Notes: generated by a model not told the origin, from the sequence alone. A stretch of DNA of 64,000 bases from Microbacterium lushaniae (GCF_008727775.1 NZ_CP044232.1:1116001-1180000); one strand, 5' to 3'; positions 17,304 to 25,705 are shown, counted from the first letter of the stretch. Program-made: numbers and translations.

Positions 17304-17621
17304 ATGTCGTGGATCGTTCTGGTCGTCTCCGGTGTCCTCGAAGCGGTCTGGGCGACCGCGCTGGGCAGGTCGGAGGGGTTCACCAAGCTCTGGCCGACGG
17401 TGATCTTCGGTGCCGCCCTCGTGGCGAGCATGGGCGGCCTCGCGTGGGCACTGCGGGAGATCCCCACCGGCACCGGCTACGCCGTGTGGGTCGGGATCGG
17501 GGCCACCCTGACCGTCGCGTACGGAATGTTCACGGGCACCGAGCCGGTGTCGCTCGTGAAGATCCTGCTCATCCTGGGCCTGGTCGGCTGCATCATCGGA
17601 CTGAAGCTCGTCAGCTCCTGA
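17304..17621 (+). CDS. gdx: SMR-family guanidinium exporter (Gdx/SugE-type)
   Basis: Four-helix small multidrug resistance protein, 105 aa. It has the essential Glu in helix 1 (LVVSGVLEAVWATALGRSEGF), with the surrounding VLEAVWA typical of Gdx/SugE, and GTGYAVWVGIGATLTVAYGM in helix 3. The upstream guanidine-III riboswitch strongly supports guanidinium as the exported substrate, by proton antiport in a dual-topology dimer. ATG 17304 has AAGGAG 7 nt upstream. Confidence 0.92.
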   Translation: MSWIVLVVSGVLEAVWATALGRSEGFTKLWPTVIFGAALVASMGGLAWALREIPTGTGYAVWVGIGATLTVAYGMFTGTEPVSLVKILLILGLVGCIIGLKLVSS

Positions 17622-17658
17622 CGCGGGCCGCCGCGTCAGGGGTCGATCGCGGGGAGAC

Positions 17659-17901
17659 ATGGACGGACCGTCGGCCCCTCTGCTCCCGCTCGTACTGACC
17701 GGACTCGGCATGGCCGCCGCCGGCGTGCTCCTGGTGTGGCTCGCCCGACGAGGCCGCGACGGCCGGCTGCCGCGCAATCAGTTCGCCCGGGTGCGCACGA
17801 TGCTGACGCTCGGGACGGCGGTGTGGATGGTCGGGTGGGTGCTGCGCGGAGCCGCGGCCGCCCAGCGCGCCGCGCGGGCCGCCGTGGAGGGGCGCCACTG
17901 A
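17659..17901 (+). CDS. Small membrane protein, possibly SdpI-like
   Basis: Protein of 80 aa with two hydrophobic segments (about 8-28 and 50-65) joined by a basic loop. The loop RNQFARVRTMLTLGTAVW resembles the R-N...R-T...W core of the SdpI family, but the match is short and I am not sure. GGGGAGA precedes ATG 17659. It follows the SMR gene by 37 nt and may share its transcript. Confidence 0.65.
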   Translation: MDGPSAPLLPLVLTGLGMAAAGVLLVWLARRGRDGRLPRNQFARVRTMLTLGTAVWMVGWVLRGAAAAQRAARAAVEGRH

Positions 17902-17955
17902 GGGGTCAGCCGGTGTCGGGAGAGGGCGCGCGCCGGTGATAACCTCGATCAGTAC

Positions 17956-18028
17956 GCCTCCGTAGCTCAGTGGATAGAGCGCCGGTTTCCGGTACCGTAG
18001 GTCGCAGGTTCGACTCCTGTCGGGGGCA
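17956..18028 (+). tRNA. tRNA-Arg(CCG)
   Basis: A 73-nt cloverleaf. Acceptor GCCTCCG pairs with CGGGGGC, with A as discriminator and no encoded CCA. D-arm is GCTC/GAGC. The anticodon loop TTCCGGT gives anticodon CCG, reading CGG (Arg). T-arm is GCAGG-TTCGACT-CCTGT. The 27-43 pair is a C-T mismatch, the only irregular pair. Confidence 0.93.
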
Positions 18029-18079
18029 CTGAAGATCGTACGCAGAACGGGGCTCGATCCGTGCGCGGAACGGCCCAGA

Positions 18080-18120
18080 ACGAGAAATGCGCCGCCTGGT
18101 TTCAGGCGGCGCTTTCTCGT
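18080..18120. terminator. Strong hairpin terminator after tRNA-Arg
   Basis: Long near-perfect inverted repeat: ACGAGAAA and GCGCCGCCTG on the left, CAGGCGGCGC and TTTCTCGT on the right, with one bulged T. The T-rich descending arm suits termination of the tRNA transcript, and its symmetry would also work for the opposite strand. Confidence 0.85.
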
Positions 18121-18245
18121 TTCGCGGGTCTCGGGCGCCGGCTTCGTCTCACTCCGCCGCAGAGCATCCGAGGGGCGAAGAGGAGCTTTCCGCCCACCGC
18201 TTTCCCCGCCGCCGGTTGCCGGGCACGCATCGCCAGCGGTGCACT

Positions 18246-19328
18246 TCATCGCAGATCGAAGGTGTCGAGCATGTGGGGGGTGTCCAAGAGGGTGTGCGGC
18301 GCGAAGGCGTGATAGGCCCACACGTGAACCCACGCATTGCCCGTGCGCACCGTGAGGTAGGTCTTGATCATGCCCGGCCCGAGGTAGGTGAAGAGCAGGA
18401 AGATCAGCGAGAGGGTCGTGGTCTGCGGGGATGTGAAGACGGTCCAGGCGTCCCAGAAGTGCAACCCGGCGTAGGTGAGGCCGCCGCACAGCACGGTGGC
18501 TGTGACGGAGCCGGTGAGCTTGAGGTAGCGCGGAACCAGGATGGCGTACACGAACACCATCGCGGGCAGCACCGCGCCTGCCATGTACAGCAGGAAAGTC
18601 AACGCGGCTCCCGCGGCCAGCTGCCCCGGCGGCAGGCCGAGCGTCGCGGGGGCCAGTGCGAAGATTTGGAACGCCGTCTCCAGCGCGAGCACGACGATGA
18701 TGACGAGGACGTCGTTCTTGGCGTCGGTCGAGCGAAGCCCGAGCGCGACCGACGAGTACCGTCGACGGAAATACAGCAGCGGGATCACCGCATAGACGGC
18801 CACGTTGTACCCGGCCCACGTCAAGACCTCCGCCGGGGGAAGGTGCTCATGGGTGCCGAACAGTGTTCCCGCGAGGTGAAGGCCGAAAGGGTGCCATCCG
18901 AACGCTCGAGCGAGAAGGAAGCCCCCGAGCAGCCCGGTCGCTCCGTACGCGAGCAGCGCGAAGGTCTCGGCGCGGGCCCGGTGGCGATCGGGCGCACGTC
19001 CCGCGACGTCCACGGGCGCACGACGCCGGGTCAGCAGGTACACCACGCCCATCAGCATCAGAACCTCCACCAGCGCCAGGTTGACCTCCACCAGGATCTG
19101 CCACGTGGATTTCCCGGCGCGCGCGGGCCAGCCGAACGGCAGCGCACCGGGCGCGGTGATCGCCACCCAAACGTTCGCAGCCACCCATCCCGCGGTCGCC
19201 ACCCACAGACTCCAGTGCCCCGGAAGCCGCCGTCTGCCGTGACGACCGGAAGCTGACGCATCAGCGGCGTCATCCGTCTTCACGCGGGGAACCGCCGCTG
19301 ATCCGCGCGTGTCACGTGACCCGTCCAC
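18246..19328 (-). CDS. Polytopic membrane protein of unknown function, divergent from a TetR gene
   Basis: Protein of 360 aa with a basic cytoplasmic N-terminus of about 40 residues and about eight hydrophobic segments. No catalytic motif is certain; the His-rich C-terminus (HVWAYHAFAPHTLLDTPHM) is notable and might bind metal or heme. It is divergent from a TetR regulator with a palindromic operator between them, so it is probably the regulated target. Function unknown. Confidence 0.75.
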   Translation of the reverse strand: MDGSRDTRGSAAVPRVKTDDAADASASGRHGRRRLPGHWSLWVATAGWVAANVWVAITAPGALPFGWPARAGKSTWQILVEVNLALVEVLMLMGVVYLLTRRRAPVDVAGRAPDRHRARAETFALLAYGATGLLGGFLLARAFGWHPFGLHLAGTLFGTHEHLPPAEVLTWAGYNVAVYAVIPLLYFRRRYSSVALGLRSTDAKNDVLVIIVVLALETAFQIFALAPATLGLPPGQLAAGAALTFLLYMAGAVLPAMVFVYAILVPRYLKLTGSVTATVLCGGLTYAGLHFWDAWTVFTSPQTTTLSLIFLLFTYLGPGMIKTYLTVRTGNAWVHVWAYHAFAPHTLLDTPHMLDTFDLR

Positions 19329-19354
19329 GTTGCCTCCCTGGTGCTAGTACGCCT

Positions 19355-19376
19355 GTGATACTTCGGAAAGTATCAC
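19355..19376. promoter_or_regulatory. Palindromic operator between TetR and membrane-protein genes
   Basis: Perfect 9-bp arms GTGATACTT / AAGTATCAC around CGGA. A second, half-conserved copy GTGATAC-AA-CGGAAAG starts at 19381, a 26-bp direct spacing that keeps the CGGAAAG part. It sits just before the TetR start and inside the divergent intergenic region, the expected place for an autoregulating TetR site. Confidence 0.75.
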
Positions 19377-19396
19377 GACTGTGATACAACGGAAAG

Positions 19397-19987
19397 GTGC
19401 CGAGAATGGTTGACGCCGATCAGCGCAGAGACGAGATCGCTTCGGCGGTGTGGCGGGTCATTCGCCGCGATGGTCTGGAACGGGCGTCCGTGCGGGAGGT
19501 GGCGCGCGAAGCCGGGCTGTCCACGGGGTCGCTGCGGCACTATTTCAGCAGCCAGCCGGAGTTGCTGGTCTTCACGATGAGGTCGGTGATGGAGCGGATC
19601 GAGCGGCGCGTCGCGGCGGTGCATCAGCCGGATGATGCGTTGCAGGCCGCGAAGCTGGTGCTGGCGGAGCTGCTGCCGTTGGACGACGAGCGGCAAGCAG
19701 AGAACGAGGTGTGGATGGCCTTCACTTCTCGGGCTCTGGTCGACCCTCAGCTCGGATCACTGCGCGACGAAGCCTATGACCGGATGCGTGAGGCCTGTGT
19801 GCTGTGGGTCGGCCGGTTGTGCGGTGACGCCGGCGAGGACGTGCGCGAGGTGGAAGCGGAACGCTTGTTCGCCGTGCTCGACGGCCTGGCCGTCCACGCA
19901 GCCATCCGGCCAGAACGTGCGACGCCCGCTCGGCTGCGGGCCGCGCTCGATCATCACCTGGACCAGGTCACCTCGTCGTGTCGCTGA
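19397..19987 (+). CDS. TetR/AcrR-family transcriptional regulator
   Basis: Protein of 196 aa. The N-terminal HTH is seen in RRDEIASAVWRVIRRDG and VREVAREAGLSTGSLRHYFSSQPELL; the C-terminal part resembles the BetI-type ligand domain. GTG 19397 gives the usual MPRMVDADQRR start; an ATG at 19406 has the better-spaced GGAAAGG and is an alternative. Likely represses the divergent membrane-protein gene and itself through the operator at 19355. Confidence 0.88.
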   Translation: MPRMVDADQRRDEIASAVWRVIRRDGLERASVREVAREAGLSTGSLRHYFSSQPELLVFTMRSVMERIERRVAAVHQPDDALQAAKLVLAELLPLDDERQAENEVWMAFTSRALVDPQLGSLRDEAYDRMREACVLWVGRLCGDAGEDVREVEAERLFAVLDGLAVHAAIRPERATPARLRAALDHHLDQVTSSCR

Positions 19988-20092
19988 CATCAGGAACCGG
20001 CCGCAAACCTTCATCGATCATCCCCGGTGCCACTGGCGTGCGAGGTCTCCCACGCTCGTGCCGACCGCCGTCAGAATCCCGCAGGTCCGTCG

Positions 20093-20587
20093 TCAGCCGT
20101 AACCGCCCAGCAGGGCGATGCACGGGCCGATCACGATGAGCCATGCCGCGCCCGTCATGATGAGCATCCCGGTGCCGTAGGGGCGGGTGCGCGGAGAGAA
20201 CATCAGGGCGATGGAGACGACGGCGATGGCGATGAACGGCCATAGGAAGCCGAAGATGGTGCTCGCGACGCCGAGCGTGCCGAGGGCCAGCACGATGCCC
20301 AGCACGTAGGCGCCGCAGCCGATGCCGAGGCCCGCCGCGATGCCTCTGCCGAACCTCCGGCGGTCACCGGGCGGCTGCTGCGGCGCGGGAGCAGGCTGCG
20401 GCCCCCCGGGCGGCGGCGCGAACTGCGGCGGCGGTGGTGTGCCGTACGGTGCGGGGGCGGGCGGCACCGCAGGCGCGGGCGGGCCGGCGACGGCGTCCGC
20501 GTCACTGGGATCGGCGGATTCCGGCTCCTCGGGCGTGCCCGGCGCGTCGCGCGGCGGCTCTTCGGGGTCGTCAGGCGTGCTGGGCAT
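20093..20587 (-). CDS. Proline-rich membrane protein, last gene of the radical SAM/Lgt-like operon
   Basis: Protein of 164 aa. The first about 85 residues are acidic then strongly Pro/Ala-rich and disordered, followed by about three hydrophobic segments (AAGLGIGCGAYVLGIVLALG onwards). The family is not recognised; such proline-rich plus DUF4190-like layouts are common in actinobacteria. ATG 20587 is preceded by AGGAAGGA and overlaps the end of the Lgt-like gene by 17 nt, indicating co-transcription. Confidence 0.72.
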   Translation of the reverse strand: MPSTPDDPEEPPRDAPGTPEEPESADPSDADAVAGPPAPAVPPAPAPYGTPPPPQFAPPPGGPQPAPAPQQPPGDRRRFGRGIAAGLGIGCGAYVLGIVLALGTLGVASTIFGFLWPFIAIAVVSIALMFSPRTRPYGTGMLIMTGAAWLIVIGPCIALLGGYG

Positions 20588-21395
20588 TCGACGTCGTCCT
20601 TCCTGATTCGGTTTCGGGGTCGGCGGTTTCGCGGAGCGTCCCGCGCCGCGCCATCCACACGATGCGTGCGAGCAGCAGCGGGATGGTGACGGCCAGGAAC
20701 AGCTGCGGGCGCGTGAGGCCGAGCCAGGCGACCTCGTTGCCGCGCACGAACTCCACACCGAAACGGAAGAGCGCGTACGCCGCGATGAACAGCGTGAGCG
20801 TCTCCCCGGCGGCGACCGGGCGGTGGCGCAGCCAGAACCACAGCAGGGCGAAGGCCGCCGCATGGAAGACGATCTCGTAGACGAAGCTCGGATGCAGCGG
20901 CACCCCGGCCTCGGCCCCCACCCGTGCGGCGGCCGCCGGGTCGAGCACGATGCCCCATCCGCCGCCGGTGGGGGTTCCGGGCTTCTCGGTGAGGAGGCAT
21001 CCGATGCGCCCGATCACCATCGCCAGCGCGACGGCGGGGGCGAAGAGGTCGCCGGTGCGATCGGGGAAGCGCACGATGCGCTTGGCCACGTGCACGCCCA
21101 GCCACGCGCCCACCAGCGCCGACAGCATCGAGGCGTTGCCGTACGCGAGCTGATCGATGAGGCTCAGGTTCCGCGAGGGATCCAGGTGCTGGGCCCACGT
21201 GCCCAGGCGGGAGAACACCGCCGCGCCCATCAGTGCCCCGAGGACGATATAGGCCACCCGCGGATCGCTCACCCCGCGGCGGCGTCTCTCCACCAGGAAC
21301 ACCACGCCGGCAGCTCCCAGGCCCAGGGCGACGAAGACGGCGTGCGTGTCCACCGGCGGCAGCCACGGGATGAGGTCGCGAAGAGTGGGGAACAC
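20571..21395 (-). CDS. Divergent prolipoprotein diacylglyceryl transferase (Lgt) homologue
   Basis: Membrane protein of 274 aa with about seven helices and Lgt family motifs: GRIGCLLTEKPGTPTGGGWG in place of GRxGNFxNxE, then HPSFVYEIVF, and RFGVEFVRGNE near the end. The Asn after GRxG is Cys, and the HGG motif on the preceding helix is absent (LSALVGAWLGVHVAKR). It therefore looks like a paralogue with altered chemistry, rather than the housekeeping Lgt. Start GTG 21395. It lies between a small membrane protein and a proline-rich protein, downstream of a Tes-like radical SAM gene. Confidence 0.82.
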   Translation of the reverse strand: MFPTLRDLIPWLPPVDTHAVFVALGLGAAGVVFLVERRRRGVSDPRVAYIVLGALMGAAVFSRLGTWAQHLDPSRNLSLIDQLAYGNASMLSALVGAWLGVHVAKRIVRFPDRTGDLFAPAVALAMVIGRIGCLLTEKPGTPTGGGWGIVLDPAAAARVGAEAGVPLHPSFVYEIVFHAAAFALLWFWLRHRPVAAGETLTLFIAAYALFRFGVEFVRGNEVAWLGLTRPQLFLAVTIPLLLARIVWMARRGTLRETADPETESGRTTSNAQHA

Positions 21396-21398
21396 CGG

Positions 21399-21716
21399 TC
21401 AGCTCAGCAATCTCACCCACATCATGACCCACAACGGGGTGGCCACCAGTGCCAGCACCTCGAGGACCCAGAGGTAGACCAGGACCAGACGCGTGTCGCC
21501 GAGCCGGCAGCGCGAGCGGAGGAGCCCCGCCCGCCGGGCGCGGGTGTACCCGGCGATGGCGACGCCGGCGAAGACGGCCACGACGATCGGGCCGAGGAGG
21601 GCGGCGATCGCGGCGACGGTCGTGAACACGCACAGCCGCAGCGGGTCGAACGGCGCAGCGGGGTCGGCCACCGACGGGTCGCGCTGATTGAGGTGGCCGA
21701 AGTCGGCGGTGCTCAT
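21399..21716 (-). CDS. Small membrane protein of the radical SAM/Lgt-like operon
   Basis: Protein of 105 aa with two or three hydrophobic segments (about 30-52 and 76-103). Family not recognised. ATG 21716 overlaps the radical SAM stop (ATGA) and the stop lies 3 nt before the Lgt-like GTG, so it is firmly inside the operon. Confidence 0.75.
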   Translation of the reverse strand: MSTADFGHLNQRDPSVADPAAPFDPLRLCVFTTVAAIAALLGPIVVAVFAGVAIAGYTRARRAGLLRSRCRLGDTRLVLVYLWVLEVLALVATPLWVMMWVRLLS

Positions 21717-23302
21717 GCGACGCTCACGGGGATCTGCCGGCGACCGCCGGTGGCCGTGGAGATGCGGGTGCGCGAGAGCGGTGCCCACGCCTGCACGGCG
21801 CAGAACGGCGCGCACTGGTGGGCGGCGGTGGTCTCGTTGACGGTCGCCACGTGCACGCAGCACTGGGTGAGGCGCTCTTCGATCATCGTGTTGATGTCCA
21901 TGAAGGGCTTGACCGTGATGCGCAGCACGCGCTCACCCATCATCTTCCGCAGCCGCGCGTGCTGACCGGGGAGCTTGGATGCGGCGAGGGTCGCGAGCGT
22001 GCCGATCCCGAGGTCGCAGTTCTGGCAGATGTCGCGCCAGATGGTGGCCATCGACGGGTGCGACAGCGACGACTGCTCGCTCAGCAGGTCCAGCAGCGAG
22101 CCCTTCACGACCTCCCGGATCGCCTTGTTCACGTTCGAGTCGGCGATGCGGTTGGCGAGCATGTCGGGCTGGAGGTCGAGGAAGCCCTTCAGCTGGTCGT
22201 GGCCGATCAGCCCGACGAGCGATTTCCAGTCGCCGGAGTCGTCCTTCAGCAGGTACCCCACCGAGCAGCAGTGCGGATGGCTGCACGGCAGCGCCGTGAG
22301 GTCGCGCCACGTGACCTCGCCGCCGGTCTGCGGACCGAGCCTGGCGAGCACCCCCGTGTGGGTGAGGCGCGCGGTGGGGTCGATGCCGGAGGAGCGTCCG
22401 GAGCCGAACACCGGCTGGATCGTGACGCCGCCGACGAAGGGCGTCGCCATCGCGCGGCGGATGACGTCACCCATCTCGCCGTCGTTGACCCCGAGCGTCG
22501 CGGTCATGGTGAGCGTCATGAACACACCCGCATCCGAGAGCCGCTGGATCGCGCGCTCCTTGAATCGGCGGATGTCGGCTCCCCGGTGGAACCGGGACGA
22601 TTCGGCGGATTCGCCGTCGTACTGCAGGTAGATCTCCACGCGCTCGCGGTGCTTCTTGAGCGTCTCCACGAATGCGTCGTCCTGGGCGATGCGCAGGCCG
22701 TTGGAGTTGATCAGGATGCGCACGACCGGCCGCGCCACGAGGTGCTCGAGCAGCTGCTCGAGCCACGGGTACAGCGTCGGTTCGCCGCCGGAGAGCATGA
22801 GCACGTCGATCCGGCCGTTCTCCCGCGCCAGTCGTGCGTCGACCGACGCGAGCACCTCCGCCAGCGGCGCGATGGAGGATGCGGCGGGGCTGGACTCCGC
22901 GAAGCACGTGGGGCAGCGCAGGTTGCAGTGGTCGGTGAGGTCTTCCAGCAGGATGCACGTGTGCTGGGTCTGCATCTGCGGCAGCCCGTCCTCGTACGCC
23001 GACGGCACCGGCTTGAAGTTTCCCGCGAGATCGGGGGTGTGCACCTTGGTCGGCGCCGTCCACTGCTCGAGGTACGTGAGGATCTCGGCGGACTCGTCGT
23101 AGAGCGTGCGGATGAGGCCGTGATCGGGGCATCCGCGCTCGAGCCAGATCGTCCCGTCGCGATCGGCGAGCCACCCCGACAGCCGCCGGACCTCGCTCAG
23201 CGGGCGGTCCGGATCCTCCTCGTGGCATTGCGGGCAGAATGCGTTGACGTATCGATGGACGCGGTAGTCGCGCAGGGGCATCCCCGCTCCGGCCTGGCTC
23301 AT
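21713..23302 (-). CDS. Radical SAM protein, Tes/MJ0619-like (candidate lipid-tail C-C coupling enzyme)
   Basis: Protein of 529 aa. An N-terminal rubredoxin-like knuckle (FCPQC at about 22-26, then RGCPDHG at about 57-62) precedes the radical SAM core with C126-x3-C130-x2-C133 in DHCNLRCPTCFAESSP and SGGEPTLYPW. The C-terminal half is Cys-rich (CSHPHCCSVGYL, DICQNCDLG, QCCVHV, CAPFC), consistent with auxiliary Fe-S clusters. This architecture matches the archaeal tetraether lipid synthase family (Tes, MJ0619) and its bacterial homologues, which join lipid chains at unactivated carbons. ATG 23302 starts the operon; ATG 23281 is an alternative. The substrate in this organism is inferred, not shown. 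Confidence 0.85.
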   Translation of the reverse strand: MSQAGAGMPLRDYRVHRYVNAFCPQCHEEDPDRPLSEVRRLSGWLADRDGTIWLERGCPDHGLIRTLYDESAEILTYLEQWTAPTKVHTPDLAGNFKPVPSAYEDGLPQMQTQHTCILLEDLTDHCNLRCPTCFAESSPAASSIAPLAEVLASVDARLARENGRIDVLMLSGGEPTLYPWLEQLLEHLVARPVVRILINSNGLRIAQDDAFVETLKKHRERVEIYLQYDGESAESSRFHRGADIRRFKERAIQRLSDAGVFMTLTMTATLGVNDGEMGDVIRRAMATPFVGGVTIQPVFGSGRSSGIDPTARLTHTGVLARLGPQTGGEVTWRDLTALPCSHPHCCSVGYLLKDDSGDWKSLVGLIGHDQLKGFLDLQPDMLANRIADSNVNKAIREVVKGSLLDLLSEQSSLSHPSMATIWRDICQNCDLGIGTLATLAASKLPGQHARLRKMMGERVLRITVKPFMDINTMIEERLTQCCVHVATVNETTAAHQCAPFCAVQAWAPLSRTRISTATGGRRQIPVSVA

Positions 23303-23384
23303 TGGCTCACCATAGCCGGGCCATAGCTGCGGATCAGACGCGGCTCGCGCGCATCATCCTGCCGCGCCCGCGCGGCCGGGCGGC

Positions 23385-23738
23385 TCAGCCGGTGACGGGC
23401 TCGCCGGGGTCGCGCGCGTCGCTGAGCCCGATCATCCGCCCGCCGGCGGTGGACCCGGGGCGGTGCGAGGTGCCGGGCGAGAACACGACGTAGGTTCCCG
23501 CCGGATACGTCGTGCCGTTGTCGTCGATCTCGCCGGACGCCACGTAATAGCGCTCCTCGAGCACGTGATGATCCGTGGTGGGCCACCGCGTCCCGGGAGC
23601 GAAGTCGTAGGCCCACGCGCGGATCAGGTCGGTCGCGGGCAGAAGGCGCCCGGTGATGCCGGGGGTCACCTCGAAGGTGGGCAGTTCGTCGATCCGCACG
23701 ACCTGGATGTCGGCGGGGGCGGGGGAGTGCTCGGTCAT
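23385..23738 (-). CDS. Cupin-domain protein
   Basis: Protein of 117 aa with a single cupin barrel. The region TTDHHVLEERYYVASGEI carries the metal-binding His/His/Glu of cupin motif 1, and YVVFSPGTSHRPGSTAGG is motif 2 with the second His. No enzymatic function can be assigned. I chose the ATG at 23738 because it matches the length of the fold; the upstream in-frame codon at 23789 adds an arginine-rich stretch. Confidence 0.8.
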   Translation of the reverse strand: MTEHSPAPADIQVVRIDELPTFEVTPGITGRLLPATDLIRAWAYDFAPGTRWPTTDHHVLEERYYVASGEIDDNGTTYPAGTYVVFSPGTSHRPGSTAGGRMIGLSDARDPGEPVTG

Positions 23739-23832
23739 GCCGCCATCGTGGACCCGGCGCGGCCGTTCCCGCCCGCGCCGGTCGGTCAAGGGGAAGCGGG
23801 ATCCTGCCAGCGCGCTCCCGCGACGATGTCGT

Positions 23833-24036
23833 CTACTCCGCGCCGCTGTCGGTGTCGGTCTGCGGGGCGTCGATCACGCCGATGCCGACCGCTTCATGAT
23901 CGGGCTCCGCATCCAGCGGCTTGTCGGCCTTGGGTTCTTCCCCTGGGTCCTTCTCGGTGCTGGGCTCGATGAGCTCGTCGCCGGCGGGCATGTCGTCGTC
24001 GTTGCGCTGTCCGTCCGCATCGGCCGAATTGCTCAT
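23833..24036 (-). CDS. Small acidic protein
   Basis: Protein of 67 aa with 21 Asp/Glu and only 4 Lys/Arg, no Trp, Tyr or Phe, and presumably disordered. Not recognised. GGAG lies upstream of ATG 24036. It belongs to a set of five such genes in this window (also at 25408, 35471, 37675 and 37857). Confidence 0.65.
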   Translation of the reverse strand: MSNSADADGQRNDDDMPAGDELIEPSTEKDPGEEPKADKPLDAEPDHEAVGIGVIDAPQTDTDSGAE

Positions 24037-24302
24037 TCTCTGACTCCGTTCGTCGTGTCCTCATCAGCAGGGTGCCACCGAAGGCCCGCTGCGGACAGAG
24101 GGTTGACCCGCAGCGGCAGGTCACCCACTGCGCGCCGGCAGTACACCGCTCCGGTCGGCGGGGCCGATCCCGCCACCGGGCACCGCGGCCCGGGGGAGAA
24201 GTGGATGCCGGGCGGGATGCGCAAGACCTGGCACGCGCGGTGGCGAGCGGGTTGGGTGGGGAAGCGGCCGGTGCCAGAGCCGCAGACGATGAGGAGCGCA
24301 GC

Positions 24303-25328
24303 ATGCGTGCAGTGATGATGTACGGGCCCGGCGATGTGCGGGTGGAGGAGCGGCCCAGACCGGAGATCCTCGCGCCGACGGATGCGGTCATCCGCGTGAC
24401 GGCGACCTGCATCTGCGGGTCCGACCTGTGGCCGTACCGCGGGCTCGAGCCGCTCGCCGCGACTCCCCAGCGGATGGGCCACGAGTACATCGGTGTCGTC
24501 GAGGAGATCGGAGCGGAGGTGCGGAACCTGACGGCGGGAGACTACGTCGTGGGGTCCTTCGTCGCCTCCGACAACACGTGCGAGATCTGCCGTGCCGGAT
24601 ACCAGTCCCGCTGCGTGCATCAGGTGATGATGGGCGCGATCGGCACGCAGGCGGAGTACGCCCGCATCCCGCTGGCCGATGGAACTCTCGTCCGGACCCC
24701 GGCAGAGCCGACCCCGGAGCAGGTGCCCTCGCTCCTGGCGGCATCCGATGTGCTCGGCACCGGGTGGTACGCCGCGGTGGCCGCCGAGGCCGCGCCGGGA
24801 AAGACGGTCGCCGTCGTCGGCGACGGAGCCGTCGGGCTGCTCGGCATCCTCGCCGCCAGTCAGCTGGGTGCCGAGCGGGTCATCGCGATGTCGCGTCACG
24901 CCGACCGGCAGGCCCTGGCGCGCAGGTTCGGGGCGACCGACATCGTCGCCGACCGCGGTGAGGCCGGTGTCGCGGCCATCAAGGACATGACCCACGGCCT
25001 GGGCGCCCACAGCGTCATCGAGGCGGTGGGCACGCAGGGGTCGATGGAGCAGGCGATCCGCTCCACCCGGCCCGGCGGCCACATCGGGTACGTGGGCGTG
25101 TCGCACGACGTGACCCTCGACGGCGCCGAGCTGTTCTTCGCCAGCGTGCACCTGCACGGCGGACCGGCGCCGGTGCGCCGTTTCCTGCCCGAACTCGTCG
25201 AGCTGATCTGGGACGGCGTCATCGTCCCCGGCGACGTGTTCGACCTCACCCTGCCCCTGGCGGATGCGGCGGAGGGCTACCGTGCGATGGACGAGCGCCG
25301 CGCGATCAAGGTTCTGCTGACCCTGTGA
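24303..25328 (+). CDS. Zinc-dependent alcohol dehydrogenase (MDR family)
   Basis: Protein of 341 aa. The catalytic zinc site is seen in TCICGSDLWPYRG and MGHEYIGVVEEIG; the second, structural lobe DNTCEICRAGYQSRC keeps three of the four usual cysteines. The NAD(P)-binding VVGDGAVGLLGILAASQLGAERVIAMSRH fits the Rossmann GxGxxG pattern. GAGGAG precedes ATG 24303. The substrate is undetermined; the family includes threonine/sorbitol-type and generic secondary-alcohol enzymes. Confidence 0.86.
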   Translation: MRAVMMYGPGDVRVEERPRPEILAPTDAVIRVTATCICGSDLWPYRGLEPLAATPQRMGHEYIGVVEEIGAEVRNLTAGDYVVGSFVASDNTCEICRAGYQSRCVHQVMMGAIGTQAEYARIPLADGTLVRTPAEPTPEQVPSLLAASDVLGTGWYAAVAAEAAPGKTVAVVGDGAVGLLGILAASQLGAERVIAMSRHADRQALARRFGATDIVADRGEAGVAAIKDMTHGLGAHSVIEAVGTQGSMEQAIRSTRPGGHIGYVGVSHDVTLDGAELFFASVHLHGGPAPVRRFLPELVELIWDGVIVPGDVFDLTLPLADAAEGYRAMDERRAIKVLLTL

Positions 25329-25407
25329 TGCGCGCCGTCGGCGCTGCGAGTGCCGGCGGAGCGCGGGGTGCCCGGCGCGCACGTCGCGTCAGGCACCCCG
25401 CGTGCGC

Positions 25408-25590
25408 TCAGATGCTCGTCGCGCCACCCGCGTCGCCGTCGGTGACGGCATCGGCGGCGGCTTCTTCCGCCGCGGCGCCCTCCTCCGGAGACTCCGAGCC
25501 GGTCTGGGCGGCGGTGTCGTCGGCGGCGGGTGAATCGTCCTGCTGCGAGCCGCTGTTCTCGGAACGGTCGCTGTGGGTGGCGTCGGTCAT
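25408..25590 (-). CDS. Small acidic protein
   Basis: Protein of 60 aa, about a quarter Asp/Glu with one Arg, and otherwise Ala, Ser, Thr and Gly; presumably disordered. A clear AAGGAG precedes ATG 25590. It lies divergently from the glutaminase gene. Function unknown. Confidence 0.65.
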   Translation of the reverse strand: MTDATHSDRSENSGSQQDDSPAADDTAAQTGSESPEEGAAAEEAAADAVTDGDAGGATSI

Positions 25591-25705
25591 GATTCTCCTT
25601 CGATCGGATCCCAGCCAACAGCAGCGGTGCCCGCGGGCGGAAGGGCTTGCGGATCGGGAGGTCCCCTGGCAGGCGACGGACAGGAGCTGCTGGCACGCTG
25701 GAGGG

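Noticed and set aside
17956..18028. tRNA-Arg as a phage or island attachment site
   Set aside because: I found no second copy of its 3' end and no integrase in the window.
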